Source of the DNA: Stenotrophomonas daejeonensis | Lineage (GTDB): Bacteria > Pseudomonadota > Gammaproteobacteria > Xanthomonadales > Xanthomonadaceae | Reading direction: 5' to 3' | Assembly: GCF_001431505.1 (NCBI RefSeq) | Contig: NZ_LDJP01000029.1 | Location: forward strand, 1-53,639 | Length of the DNA stretch: 53,639 nucleotides | Shown here: positions 36,593 through 44,923 of the stretch, piece after piece | Layout of the letters: every line of letters begins with the position of its first letter | How positions within the stretch are numbered: position 1 is the stretch's first letter | The notes under the pieces: model-generated | The model's input: the letters and a program-made list of their open reading frames with translations, nothing else | The model's database searches: none | Told to the model about the DNA's origin: nothing | Position numbers and translations under genes: made by a program

Positions 36593-36657
36593 GTGCGGGG
36601 CTTGCCCCGCACGTGGCCTTCCCGACAAGGCCAACGCGGGGCAAGCCCCGCGTCTAC
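36589..36657. repeat. Paired REP element, GTAGGTGCGGGGCTTGCCCCGC type
   Basis: GTAGGTGCGGGGCTTGCCCC opens the element at 36589 and the inverted arm ends in CTAC at 36657. The first TAG is the stop codon of the DUF1249 gene. Confidence 0.9.
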
Positions 36658-36710
36658 GGCGGGATTCCGTTCGGTCATACTGCACGCCTTCACCGCCGCA
36701 CCCGATACCG

Positions 36711-37199
36711 ATGCCTTACACCCCGATCCTCGCCACCCTGGGCTACGTGCTGTCCAAAGACCGCAGCCAGGCCCTGATGATCCACCGCAACACCCGCCCC
36801 GACGACCTGCACCTGGGCAAGTACAACGGGCTGGGCGGCAAGATGGAAACCGACGAGGACGCGCTGGCCTGCATGCACCGCGAGATCCGCGAGGAAGCCG
36901 GCATCGAATGCGGCACCACGCGGCTGCGCGGCACCATCAGCTGGCCCGGCTTCGGCAAGCACGGCGAGGACTGGTTCGCCTTCGTCTTCGTCATCGACGA
37001 CTGGACCGGCACGCCGCTGCAATCCAACCCGGAAGGCACGCTGGAATGGGTGCCGCTGGACAAGCTCGAATCGCTGCCGCTGTGGGAGGGCGACCGCCAC
37101 TTCCTGCCGCTGGTGTTCGACGGCGACCCGCGCCCGTTCCACGGGGTGATGCCGTACCGCGACGGCCGCATGCAGTCGTGGAACTACACCCGCCTGTAA
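36711..37199 (+). CDS. NUDIX hydrolase, MutT/8-oxo-dGTPase-like
   Basis: This 162-residue protein has a complete Nudix box, starting GGKMETDEDALACMHREI and ending REEAGIE, that binds metal and the diphosphate. The segment HRNTRPDDLHLGKYNGLGGK before it is typical of MutT-like 8-oxo-dGTP or nucleotide diphosphatases. The C-terminus (HGVMPYRDGRMQSWNYTRL) resembles the MTH1-like group. The start at 36711 begins the first strand; the longer frame runs through the REP element and is not coding. Confidence 0.9.
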   Translation: MPYTPILATLGYVLSKDRSQALMIHRNTRPDDLHLGKYNGLGGKMETDEDALACMHREIREEAGIECGTTRLRGTISWPGFGKHGEDWFAFVFVIDDWTGTPLQSNPEGTLEWVPLDKLESLPLWEGDRHFLPLVFDGDPRPFHGVMPYRDGRMQSWNYTRL

Positions 37200-37260
37200 G
37201 CGGCCGCATTCACCTCCGGCGCGCTACGCTGGCGCGGCACACGACCGGGAAACCCGAGAC

Positions 37261-37875
37261 ATGAAACGCCACTTCTCGATGCTGCGCGAATTCCGCCTGG
37301 CCGACTGGTTCACGCTGGGCAACGCCTTCTGCGGCACCGGCGCGGTGTTCGCCGCGATGCGCTTCCTGCAGGATGGCCTGCGCGGCTACCTGTTGTTCGG
37401 CATGGCGCTGATCCCGCTGGCGTTCGTGTTCGACGCGCTGGACGGGCGCATCGCCCGCTGGCGGCAGTCGTCCTCCACCCTGGGGCGCGAACTGGATTCG
37501 CTGGCCGACGTGATCTCCTTCGGCGTCGCCCCGGCCGCGCTGGCCTATGCCTGCGGCATGCAGGGCGGCTGGGACTGGCTGGTGCTGAGCTATTTCGTCT
37601 GCTGCGGGGTCAGCCGCCTGGCGCGCTACAACGTCACCGCCGAGGAAATCGCCGGCGAGTCGGACAAGGTGCCGTACTTCGAGGGCACCCCCATCCCCAC
37701 CAGCCTGGCGCTGGTGGTGGTGCTGGCGGTGGCCGCGCATTCCGGCGCGGTCGGCCCCGCGCTGTGGGGCGGCGCATGGCAGCTGGGGCCGTGGCAGCTG
37801 CACCCGCTGGTGCTGCTGTTCGCGCTTTCCGGTTCGCTGATGGTCAGCAAGACCCTGCGCATCCCCAAGCCTTGA
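37261..37875 (+). CDS. pssA: CDP-diacylglycerol--serine O-phosphatidyltransferase
   Basis: This 204-residue membrane enzyme makes phosphatidylserine, the precursor of phosphatidylethanolamine. The CDP-alcohol phosphotransferase motif is intact: DALDGRIARWRQSSSTLG followed by RELDSLADVISFG (DGxxAR...G...D...D), at residues about 58-90. Several membrane segments follow. It is the membrane, type II (Bacillus-like) synthase. phaE starts 49 bases after the stop, so it may open an operon with the PHA genes. Confidence 0.93.
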   Translation: MKRHFSMLREFRLADWFTLGNAFCGTGAVFAAMRFLQDGLRGYLLFGMALIPLAFVFDALDGRIARWRQSSSTLGRELDSLADVISFGVAPAALAYACGMQGGWDWLVLSYFVCCGVSRLARYNVTAEEIAGESDKVPYFEGTPIPTSLALVVVLAVAAHSGAVGPALWGGAWQLGPWQLHPLVLLFALSGSLMVSKTLRIPKP

Positions 37876-37924
37876 TTTGCGGTTGCTATGATCCTGCCGC
37901 AATGGGTACGAACGGGGGGCGGCG

Positions 37925-38908
37925 ATGGTGAACGATGGTGGCGACAACGATTTTGAAGCCAGCCTGCGGCGCTGCTGGGAAGGCTGGCAGCAGGCCATGA
38001 ACCCGACCGGCGGCACCGCCAGCTTCCCGTGGCGGGAAAGCCTGGAACGATGGGCGCAGCTGCTCGGCACCGATGCGTCCGCGCAGGTGCAGGAACTGGG
38101 CGCGCGCTTCCAGCACCAGGCCGGTGACTGGCTGGGCACGATGCAGCAGGTCGCCGCCGGTTTCGCCGGCCGCGACAGCAGCGCCGCCGAGGTGGCCGGC
38201 GCCTGGCGCGAGGCGGTGGAAGCGCAGGGCGATGCGATGCTGCGCTGGATGCTCGACGCCGCGCGCGGCGGCAGCGCGGTAACCGACCAGCCGTGGCTGC
38301 GCGACGTCGCCCATGCCGTCCAGTCCGGCTTCGGCCATGCCGACTGGCTGAATGCGCCGGTGTTCGGCCCGGCGCGCGAGCACCAGGTGCGCTGGCAGGC
38401 GCTGGCGAAGCTGCAGCGCGACCACCAGTTGCAGATGGAGCGCTACGTCGCCGCGATCCGTGGCGCGCTCGACGACGCCTTCCACCGTTTCGAGGCCAAG
38501 CTGGCCGGGCACGAGGCGCCGGGCAACCAGCTGACCAGCGCCCGCGCGATGTTCGACCTGTGGATCGACGCGGCCGAAGAGGCCTACGCGACGGTCGCGC
38601 TGTCCGAGGATTTCCAGCGCATCTACGCCGATCTGGCCAACGCGCAGATGCGGTTGCAGGCGGCGACCCGGCACGAACTGGAGCGCGCCTGCGAGTTGCT
38701 GGGCGTGCCGACCCGCACCGAAATGGATGCCGCCCATCGCCGCATCGCCGAACTGGAACGGCTGCTGCGGCGGATGGCCGCCGGCACCGCCCGGCCGGCG
38801 ACGCCCGGGCCGGAAAAAACCACGCCTGCGCCGAAGAAGAAGGCGGCCCCGAAGCCGGCCAGGGCCGCGGCGAAAAAGGCTCCGCCGCGTGGCAGGAGCA
38901 AGGCATGA
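37925..38908 (+). CDS. phaE: PHA synthase subunit PhaE (class III)
   Basis: This 327-residue helical protein is the partner of PhaC in class III polyhydroxyalkanoate synthase. Matches include NDFEASLRRCWEGWQQAM at the start and EAVEAQGDAMLRWMLDAARG. The C-terminal half has RTEMDAAHRRIAELERLLRR, which ends in a coiled coil. The last 30 residues are unusual: a Lys/Ala/Pro-rich basic tail (KKKAAPKPARAAAKKAPPRG) like those of histone H1-like phasins. Its stop overlaps the phaC start (ATGA), so both are made together. Length is near the family norm (about 320-360). Confidence 0.92.
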   Translation: MVNDGGDNDFEASLRRCWEGWQQAMNPTGGTASFPWRESLERWAQLLGTDASAQVQELGARFQHQAGDWLGTMQQVAAGFAGRDSSAAEVAGAWREAVEAQGDAMLRWMLDAARGGSAVTDQPWLRDVAHAVQSGFGHADWLNAPVFGPAREHQVRWQALAKLQRDHQLQMERYVAAIRGALDDAFHRFEAKLAGHEAPGNQLTSARAMFDLWIDAAEEAYATVALSEDFQRIYADLANAQMRLQAATRHELERACELLGVPTRTEMDAAHRRIAELERLLRRMAAGTARPATPGPEKTTPAPKKKAAPKPARAAAKKAPPRGRSKA

Positions 38909-39972
38909 AGGGTCCGCTGGGGTTCGGCGCCGACGACCTGATGCAGGAAACACTGCAATGGCAGCGCAAGCTCGCCGACGGCCTGAAGCTGCTGCCCGGC
39001 GTGGCCGACGTCGATTACGGCGTCACCGAGCGGCGGGAAGTCTGGAGCGACGGCAAGGTCAAGCTGTACCGCTTCGTCGGCGACGGCGCCAGCAACGGGC
39101 AGCCGCCGCTGCTGATCGTCTACGCGCTGGTCAACCGCCCCTACATGGTGGACCTGCAGGACGGTCGTTCGCTGGTGCAGAAGCTGCTGGCCTCCGGGCA
39201 GGACGTGTACGTGCTGGACTGGGGCTACCCGGACCGTTCCGAGCGCTACCTCACGCTGGAGGACTACCTGCTGCGCTACGTCGATGGCGCGGTGGAGCAC
39301 CTGCGCGCGCAGCACGGCGGCGCGCCGGTCAACCTGCTGGGCATCTGCCAGGGCGGCGTGTTCTCGCTGTGCTACGCCGCGCTGCGCCCGCACAAGGTGC
39401 GCAACCTGGTCACGATGGTGGCGCCGGTGGATTTCCACACGCCGGACAACATGCTCTCGCACTGGGCGCGGCACGTGGACGTGGACCTGTTCGTCGACAC
39501 GCTGGGCAACATCCCGGCCGACCTGATGAACGCCAGCTACCTGATGCTCAAGCCGTTCCGCCTGAACGTGCAGAAATACGTGGGGCTGATGGACATCCTC
39601 GACGACCGGCAGGCGCTGGAAGACTTCCTGCGCATGGAAAAGTGGATCTTCGACTCCCCCGACCTGGCCGGCGAGGCCTTCCGCCAGTTCGTCAAGCAGT
39701 TCTACCAGGACAACGGCCTGGTGCACGGCCGCATCCGCATCGGCGACGAGCCGGTGGACCTGCGCCGGCTGACGATGCCGCTGCTCAACATCTATGCCGA
39801 GCAGGACCACCTGGTGCCGCCGGCCGCATCGCGCGCACTGCGCGGGCTGGTCGGCAGCGACGACTACAGCGAGCTGGGGTTCCGTGGCGGCCACATCGGC
39901 ATCTACGTCTCCGGCCGCGCGCAACGCGAAGTGCCATCCGCGATCCACGGCTGGTTGAGCGCGCGCGCATGA
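38905..39972 (+). CDS. phaC: PHA synthase catalytic subunit PhaC (class III)
   Basis: This 355-residue alpha/beta-hydrolase-type synthase polymerises hydroxyacyl-CoA into storage polyester. The lipase-like box GICQGG contains the nucleophile Cys148; Asp301 in YAEQDHLVPP and His330 in FRGGHIGIYVSG complete the triad, nearly the numbering of Allochromatium PhaC (149, 302, 331). It needs PhaE, encoded directly upstream with an ATGA overlap. Class III enzymes prefer short-chain monomers. The next gene also overlaps by ATGA. No phaA, phaB or phaP gene is in view. Confidence 0.96.
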   Translation: MKGPLGFGADDLMQETLQWQRKLADGLKLLPGVADVDYGVTERREVWSDGKVKLYRFVGDGASNGQPPLLIVYALVNRPYMVDLQDGRSLVQKLLASGQDVYVLDWGYPDRSERYLTLEDYLLRYVDGAVEHLRAQHGGAPVNLLGICQGGVFSLCYAALRPHKVRNLVTMVAPVDFHTPDNMLSHWARHVDVDLFVDTLGNIPADLMNASYLMLKPFRLNVQKYVGLMDILDDRQALEDFLRMEKWIFDSPDLAGEAFRQFVKQFYQDNGLVHGRIRIGDEPVDLRRLTMPLLNIYAEQDHLVPPAASRALRGLVGSDDYSELGFRGGHIGIYVSGRAQREVPSAIHGWLSARA

Positions 39973-40328
39973 AGCGCCTGCTGCCGCTCGCCGTGCTGCT
40001 CGCGGCGGCCATGCCGGCGCTGGCTGCGCCCGGCACGACGGCGCAGCGCGAGATCGCGGGGCTGATGCAGGTACTGGAGCAGTCCGGCTGCCGTTTCCAG
40101 CGCAATGGCCGCTGGCATGGCGCGGCCGAGGCGCGTGCCCACCTGCAGCGCAAGTACGACTACCTGCGCAAGCGCGAACTGGCTGGTAGTGCCGAGCAGT
40201 TCATCGACAACGCGGCATCGCGGAGCAGCCTGAGCGGCAAGCCCTACCGGGTGGCCTGCCCGGGCCGATCCGAGCAGGATGCGGCGCCGTGGTTCCGGCA
40301 GCAGCTGGCAGGGCTGCGCGGACACTGA
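39969..40328 (+). CDS. DUF5329-family secreted protein (YfeK-like)
   Basis: This 119-residue protein has a signal peptide (LLPLAVLLAAAMPALA). The mature part resembles E. coli YfeK: EIAGLMQVLEQSGCRFQRNG, ARAHLQRKYDYLRKR, FIDNAASRSSLSGKPYRVAC. Two Cys (in SGCRF and VACPG) probably form a disulfide in the periplasm. Function unknown. The ATG overlaps the phaC stop (ATGA), so it is translated with phaC, although a periplasmic protein has no known role in PHA synthesis. Confidence 0.88.
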   Translation: MKRLLPLAVLLAAAMPALAAPGTTAQREIAGLMQVLEQSGCRFQRNGRWHGAAEARAHLQRKYDYLRKRELAGSAEQFIDNAASRSSLSGKPYRVACPGRSEQDAAPWFRQQLAGLRGH

Positions 40329-40336
40329 GCGCACCC

Positions 40337-40798
40337 ATGCGGAAAGGGACCGGGCAGTCACCAACGGGCCGACGGGCATTGTCCGCCGCACGCCTGCTGG
40401 GCGCGCTCTGGACGTCGCCCAACACCTTGGCCGGTCTGCTGGCCGGGCTGGCGGGCATGCCGATGGGCGCGCGGCCGCGGTGGAGCGGCCGGGACTTCGC
40501 CTGGGTGTTCCACCACTGGCCGTGGGGGCCGGGCGGGGCGGTCACGCTGGGCATGGTGATCCTGCACACCGGCGCGACCCTGGACGTGCCTTGCCATACC
40601 TACGAGCACCGCGCCGGCCGTTGCCGGCACCCGCGCATCAGCCTGCGCGACCACGAGCGCGCGCACGTGTTCCAGTACTTGGTGCTGGGGCCGCTGTTCC
40701 TGCCGGTCTACCTGCTGTGCGGCGGCGTCAGCGTGCGCAATCCGTTCGAGCGGGCCGCCGACCGCTATGCGTTGCAGGGGCGCGGCTGGTGGCCGTAG
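40337..40798 (+). CDS. Small membrane protein with HExxH motif
   Basis: The 153-residue product starts eight bases after the YfeK-like gene. It has hydrophobic segments near residues 31-42, 69-80 and 117-131, the motif DHERAHVFQY (HERAH at 106-110), and NPFERAADRYA (residues 135-145). HExxH followed by a Glu-bearing helix is the gluzincin-type zinc protease layout, so a minimal metallopeptidase is possible. Similar short proteins are usually annotated only as hypothetical. The TAG stop is the first part of the REP element. Function not established. Confidence 0.75.
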   Translation: MRKGTGQSPTGRRALSAARLLGALWTSPNTLAGLLAGLAGMPMGARPRWSGRDFAWVFHHWPWGPGGAVTLGMVILHTGATLDVPCHTYEHRAGRCRHPRISLRDHERAHVFQYLVLGPLFLPVYLLCGGVSVRNPFERAADRYALQGRGWWP

Positions 40799-40864
40799 AT
40801 GCGGGGCTTGCCCCGCATGGGGCTTTCCCGGTGAAGCCCTGTACCGGGCAAGCCCGGTACCTAC
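40795..40864. repeat. Paired REP element, GTAGGTGCGGGGCTTGCCCCGC type
   Basis: GTAGATGCGGGGCTTGCCCC faces an inverted arm ending ...GCCCGGTACCTAC at 40864. The opening TAG (40796-40798) is the stop codon of the HExxH gene. Confidence 0.9.
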
Positions 40865-40874
40865 GGAGCATCTT

Positions 40875-40905
40875 GTAGGTGCGGGCCTTGCCCCGCATGG
40901 GGTCC
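40875..40905. repeat. Single REP arm, GTAGGTGCGGGG type
   Basis: GTAGGTGCGGGCCTTGCCCC is a lone arm 10 bases after the paired element, without an inverted partner. It shows the REP unit can occur singly. Confidence 0.7.
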
Positions 40906-41029
40906 TGCCCGCGCCCGTCGCCCGAGTGCCCTCCCTCGGTCACGGCATTTCAACCTGTCTTGAACGAAGCGGTAACACCCGCGCGCCTAAAGTAGCGCCG
41001 TTACGAGTACGCAAGGAGTACCCACCGTC

Positions 41030-41245
41030 ATGGCAATCGTTCTCTACATCGGTGGCAGCAAGGACGGCGACAAGGGCGTGGTGCCCTATGGCTTCAGCAA
41101 GACCCGCATGGATACCGACAACGGCCCGGAAATCTACGTCGAGCGCATGCTGGACACCGGCGGCCGCGGCCGCATGCGGGTGATGGTGCTGGAAAACCTG
41201 CGCGAGGACATCGCCCTGCAGCACCTGAGCCGCCACCTGGGCTGA
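41030..41245 (+). CDS. Small protein of unknown function, 71 residues
   Basis: The frame reads MAIVLYIGGSKDGDKGVVPY at its start and ends EDIALQHLSRHLG. It looks folded (strand-rich N-terminus, helical C-terminus LREDIALQHLSRHL), with no signal or membrane segment. AAGGAG stands upstream, though 11-12 bases away. It has its own spacer of about 120 bases after the REP arm, so it probably has its own promoter. I do not recognise a family. Confidence 0.72.
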   Translation: MAIVLYIGGSKDGDKGVVPYGFSKTRMDTDNGPEIYVERMLDTGGRGRMRVMVLENLREDIALQHLSRHLG

Positions 41246-41344
41246 ACCCGCGGCCACGTCCGGGCGGCGCTGTCAACGGCTACCGCCCATGCGCCGGCAT
41301 TGCCAGAATGCGGCATTCCACCATCGTGTGAATCGCAGCAGGCA

Positions 41345-43702
41345 ATGCAAGACACCAAGCTCGCGCAGCAGATCGCGCAGACCATCGCCGAGGAGATCGG
41401 CGCCCAGCCCGCACAGGCCAAGGCCGCCATCGCGCTGCTGGACGAGGGCGCCAGCGTCCCGTTCATCGCCCGCTACCGCAAGGAAGTCACCGGCGGGCTG
41501 GACGACACCCAGCTGCGCAACCTGGAAGTGCGCCTGACCTACCTGCGCGAACTGGAAGAGCGCCGCGCCGCGGTGCTGGCCAGCATCGAAGAGCAGGGCA
41601 AGCTCAGCGACGAGCTGCGCGGCGACATCCTCGCCGCCGACACCAAGAGCCGGCTGGAAGACCTGTACCTGCCGTACAAGCCCAAGCGCCGCACCCGCGC
41701 GCAGATCGCCCGCGAGGCCGGGCTGGAGCCGCTGGCCGACGGCCTGCTGGCCGATCCGGCGCTCGATCCGCAGGCCTTCGCCGCTAGCTTCGTCGATGCC
41801 GAAAAGGGCGTGGCCGATGCCAAGGCCGCGCTGGAAGGCGCGCGCGCGATCCTGATGGAGCGCTGGGGCGAGGACGCCGCGCTGGTCGGCGAACTGCGCC
41901 AGTGGCTGGGCGAGGTTGGGGTGATCCGCGCCCGCGTCGCCGAAGGCAAGGAAACCGAAGGCGCCAAGTACCGCGATTACTTCGAGCACGCCGAATCGCT
42001 GGCGAAGATTCCCTCGCACCGGCTGCTGGCGCTGTTCCGCGCCCGCCGCGAGGAAATCCTGTTCCTCGAACTCGACCCCGGCAACGAGGCCGAAAGCGGC
42101 CACCAATACGCCGAAGGCCGCGTCGCCTTCAAGGCCGGCATCGCCGACAAGGGCCGCGCCGCCGACCGCTGGCTGCTCGACGCCTGCCGCCTGACCTGGC
42201 GCGCCAAGCTGCACATGCACCTGCTGCTGGACCTGTTCAACCAGGCCCGCGAAAAGGCCGAGGCCGAGGCCATCGCCGTGTTCGGCGACAACCTCAAGGA
42301 CCTGCTGCTGGCCGCGCCGGCTGGCCCGAAGACCGTGCTCGGCCTCGACCCCGGCATCCGCACCGGCTGCAAGGTCGCCGTGGTCGATGCCACCGGCAAG
42401 CTGCTGGCCACCGAAACCATCTACCCGCACGAGCCCCGCCGGCAATGGGAACAGTCGCTGCAGACGCTCAAGCACCTGTGCGCCAGGCACGACGTGGAGC
42501 TGATCGCCATCGGCAACGGCACCGCCAGCCGCGAGACCGACAAGCTGGCCGGCGAGGTCATCAAGGCCTGCGACAACCCGAAGCTGCAGAAGATCGTGGT
42601 CAGCGAGGCCGGCGCCTCGGTGTATTCGGCCTCCGAATTCGCGGCGAAGGAATTCCCGAACCTCGACGTGTCGCTGCGTGGCGCGGTGTCGATCGCGCGG
42701 CGCCTGCAGGACCCGCTGGCCGAGCTGGTCAAGATCGAACCGAAGGCGATTGGCGTCGGCCAGTACCAGCACGACGTCGACCAGTTCCGTCTGGCGCGGG
42801 CGCTGGACGCGCGCGTGGAGGATTGCGTGAACGCGGTCGGCGTGTTCGTCAACACCGCCTCGGCGGCGCTGCTGTCGCGCGTATCCGGCCTGTCGGCGAG
42901 CGTGGCCGAGAACATCGTCCGCCACCGCGACGAGAACGGCCCGTTCAAGCGCCGCAAGGAGCTGCTGAAAGTGCCGCGCCTCGGCGACAAGACCTTCGAG
43001 CAATGCGCCGGCTTCCTGCGCATCGCCGACGGCGACGAGCCGCTGGACGCCTCGGCCGTGCACCCGGAAGCCTACCCGGTGGTCGAGCGCATCGTCGCCG
43101 CCGCGCAGCGGCCGATCAAGACGCTGCTCGGCGACGGCAGCTACCTGCGCGGGTTGAAGGCCGAGCAGTTCACCGACGAGACGTTCGGCGTGCCGACCGT
43201 GCGCGACATCCTCAAGGAACTGGAAAAGCCCGGCCGCGACCCGCGCCCCGAGTTCAAGGCGGCACGCTTCGCCGACGGCGTGGAGGACATCAAGGACCTG
43301 CGCGAGGGCATGGTGCTGGAAGGCGTGGTCAGCAACGTCGCCGCATTCGGTGCCTTCGTCGACATCGGCGTGCACCAGGATGGGCTGATCCACATCTCCG
43401 CGCTGTCGGACACCTTCGTCAAGGACCCGCGCGACGTGGTCAAGGCCGGCGACATCGTGAAGGTGAAGGTGCTGGAGGTGGACGTCGCCCGCAAGCGCAT
43501 CGCGCTGACCCGCCGGCTGGACGACAGCCCGGCGCCGGCCGCGCGTTCCGAGCGCGGCGAACGTGCGGGGCAGGGCAGCGGCGCACGCCGCGATGGCGGC
43601 AACCGCAATGCCCGGCCCGCTGCGGGTCGTCCCGGCGCCGCGGCGCCGCCGGCGAACAACGCGCTTGCCGAAGCCTTCGCGCGTGCCAAGCGCGGCGGTT
43701 GA
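41345..43702 (+). CDS. tex: Tex, S1-domain RNA-binding transcription accessory protein
   Basis: This 785-residue protein matches Tex. It has an N-terminal helical region ([20 protein letters not shown] near residue 37), a YqgF/RuvC-like domain ([20 protein letters not shown]), tandem helix-hairpin-helix motifs and a C-terminal S1 domain ([20 protein letters not shown] and [16 protein letters not shown]). The tail after it (about 50 residues) is Arg/Gly/Ala-rich and varies between species. Tex binds nucleic acid and affects transcription. The ATG at 41345 begins the family sequence. Confidence 0.95.
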   Translation: MQDTKLAQQIAQTIAEEIGAQPAQAKAAIALLDEGASVPFIARYRKEVTGGLDDTQLRNLEVRLTYLRELEERRAAVLASIEEQGKLSDELRGDILAADTKSRLEDLYLPYKPKRRTRAQIAREAGLEPLADGLLADPALDPQAFAASFVDAEKGVADAKAALEGARAILMERWGEDAALVGELRQWLGEVGVIRARVAEGKETEGAKYRDYFEHAESLAKIPSHRLLALFRARREEILFLELDPGNEAESGHQYAEGRVAFKAGIADKGRAADRWLLDACRLTWRAKLHMHLLLDLFNQAREKAEAEAIAVFGDNLKDLLLAAPAGPKTVLGLDPGIRTGCKVAVVDATGKLLATETIYPHEPRRQWEQSLQTLKHLCARHDVELIAIGNGTASRETDKLAGEVIKACDNPKLQKIVVSEAGASVYSASEFAAKEFPNLDVSLRGAVSIARRLQDPLAELVKIEPKAIGVGQYQHDVDQFRLARALDARVEDCVNAVGVFVNTASAALLSRVSGLSASVAENIVRHRDENGPFKRRKELLKVPRLGDKTFEQCAGFLRIADGDEPLDASAVHPEAYPVVERIVAAAQRPIKTLLGDGSYLRGLKAEQFTDETFGVPTVRDILKELEKPGRDPRPEFKAARFADGVEDIKDLREGMVLEGVVSNVAAFGAFVDIGVHQDGLIHISALSDTFVKDPRDVVKAGDIVKVKVLEVDVARKRIALTRRLDDSPAPAARSERGERAGQGSGARRDGGNRNARPAAGRPGAAAPPANNALAEAFARAKRGG

Positions 43703-43723
43703 TGGCCCAGCAATGGATCACCC

Positions 43724-43751
43724 GGAAGGCCCTGCAATGCAGGGCCTTTCC
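43724..43751 (+). terminator. Intrinsic terminator of tex
   Basis: GGAAGGCCCTGC pairs with GCAGGGCCTTTCC around AAT, 21 bases after the tex stop codon. Confidence 0.8.
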
Positions 43752-43865
43752 ACATCGGCGGGAGTCGCTTCTCCTGCACGATTCAACGGGTAGCGTTTCC
43801 CGCACGAAGAGCGTGAAAACCCCTGCCCATCGGCAACACCGTCCGCTATACTTCCGCCCCTGCCA

Positions 43866-43952
43866 GCCGAAGTGGCGGAATCGGTAGACGCAGCGGACTC
43901 AAAATCCGCCGCCCTTAAAAGCGTGTGGGTTCGAGTCCCACCTTCGGCACCA
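43866..43952 (+). tRNA. tRNA-Leu (anticodon CAA)
   Basis: The 87-base gene has acceptor arms GCCGAAG/CTTCGGC, a variable arm of class II length, the T-arm GGGTTCGAGTCCC, and encoded CCA at 43950-43952. The anticodon stem GCGGA/TCCGC carries loop CTCAAAA, so the anticodon is CAA (UUG codons). Independent of the minus-strand tRNA genes that follow. Confidence 0.97.
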
Positions 43953-44039
43953 GCAGCACATGCGGAAAGCCGGGCAGCGATGCCCGGCTTTCTTGCTTTG
44001 TACCGGCCAAGGGCATCCCGATTGCGGGTGTGGCTCAGC

Positions 44040-44110
44040 GTAGGTGTCGGGCTTGCCCGGCACAGGGCTTTTCCCGGTAATGCCCCATGCGGGGCAAGCC
44101 CCGCATCTAC
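44040..44110. repeat. Paired REP element, GTAGGTGCGGGGCTTGCCCCGC type
   Basis: GTAGGTGTCGGGCTTGCCCG faces an inverted arm ending ...GCCCCGCATCTAC at 44110. It lies between the tRNA-Leu gene and the minus-strand tRNA cluster, not touching a protein gene. Confidence 0.88.
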
Positions 44111-44156
44111 GAGAAGCCTGCATGCAGAGATGGGCTTTCCCTGATGGTTGAAGAAC

Positions 44157-44186
44157 ACAAAAAAGCCCCGCATGCGCGGGGCTTTC
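44157..44186 (-). terminator. Terminator of the Ala-Glu tRNA cluster
   Basis: On the minus strand AAAGCCCCGCGC...GCGGGGCTTTTTTG forms a strong stem with a T-run, 13 bases past the end of the first tRNA-Glu. Confidence 0.9.
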
Positions 44187-44198
44187 TCGAACTTGAAA

Positions 44199-44274
44199 TG
44201 GCGTCCCCACGGGGATTCGAACCCCGGTCGCCACCGTGAAAGGGTGATGTCCTAGGCCTCTAGACGATGGGGAC
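44199..44274 (-). tRNA. tRNA-Glu (anticodon TTC), copy 1
   Basis: The 76-base gene has acceptor arms GTCCCCA/TGGGGAC, discriminator G and encoded CCA. The anticodon loop sits in CACCCTTTCACGGTG, giving TTC. It is identical to the copy at 44541-44616. Confidence 0.97.
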
Positions 44275-44328
44275 GCGTAAACTTCATCAGGTTTTTAACT
44301 TGCCCGGACGGCCTGATGTCCGAAAAAG

Positions 44329-44404
44329 TGGTGGAGCCAAGCGGGATCGAACCGCTGACCTCCTGCATGCCATGCAGGCGCTCTCCCAGCTGAGCTATGG
44401 CCCC
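44329..44404 (-). tRNA. tRNA-Ala (anticodon GGC), copy 1
   Basis: The 76-base gene has acceptor arms GGGGCCA/TGGCTCC (with the G-U pair typical of tRNA-Ala at position 3-70), encoded CCA and anticodon stem CCTGC/GCAGG around ATGGCAT, giving GGC. Transcribed ahead of the Glu copy, with a 54-base spacer. Confidence 0.97.
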
Positions 44405-44500
44405 GTATTTCTGTCGAGCCCGGCATTCTATCGGGCTTCCTGCTGGATGGGAAGCTGTTTTCAGCTTTCCTCGCCACATTGGAAGAGGGCGATTTCCAAC

Positions 44501-44527
44501 AAAAAAGACCCGCTGGTACTGGGTCTT
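44501..44527 (-). terminator. Hairpin after the second tRNA-Glu
   Basis: AAGACCC and GGGTCTT pair around a 9-base loop, with an A6 run on the left that reads as T6 on the minus strand. It lies 14 bases after the second tRNA-Glu, so each Ala-Glu pair has its own terminator. Confidence 0.8.
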
Positions 44528-44540
44528 CGATTTCGATGAA

Positions 44541-44616
44541 TGGCGTCCCCACGGGGATTCGAACCCCGGTCGCCACCGTGAAAGGGTGATGTCCTAGGCC
44601 TCTAGACGATGGGGAC
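44541..44616 (-). tRNA. tRNA-Glu (anticodon TTC), copy 2
   Basis: Sequence identical to the copy at 44199-44274, including encoded CCA. It follows tRNA-Ala copy 2 after a 52-base spacer. Confidence 0.97.
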
Positions 44617-44668
44617 GCGTAAATCATCAAGTTTTTTCCGGCATTCCGAACGGCCTGATGTTCGGAAG

Positions 44669-44744
44669 TGGTGGAGCCAAGCGGGATCGAACCGCTGACC
44701 TCCTGCATGCCATGCAGGCGCTCTCCCAGCTGAGCTATGGCCCC
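44669..44744 (-). tRNA. tRNA-Ala (anticodon GGC), copy 2
   Basis: Sequence identical to the copy at 44329-44404, including encoded CCA. It is the first gene of the second Ala-Glu unit. Confidence 0.97.
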
Positions 44745-44923
44745 GATGTTGCCGAGGAGCGGAATGATAGCGGCGGCATTTTTTTCTGGCAAGCAGTTCG
44801 TGAAAAAAAATATTCAGGTCCGTGCATACGGGGAAATACCCGATGCAGGGCGACTTGTTTCACCGATGGCGCGGAGCGGAGAGCCGAAGCATCGTGCCTG
44901 CCGGTGCGATGGAAGGAACGGGG

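Noticed and set aside
38905..39972. PhaC as an ordinary esterase
   Set aside because: The nucleophile is Cys148 rather than Ser, the triad numbering matches class III PhaC, and PhaE is encoded next to it.
43866..43952. tRNA-Leu gene as the attachment site of an integrated element
   Set aside because: No integrase, no direct repeat of the tRNA 3' end downstream and no change in gene type.
44745..44923. Possible small gene between tRNA-Ala and the DUF4124 gene
   Set aside because: AT-rich with A- and T-runs, but no frame with a ribosome site and protein-like composition.
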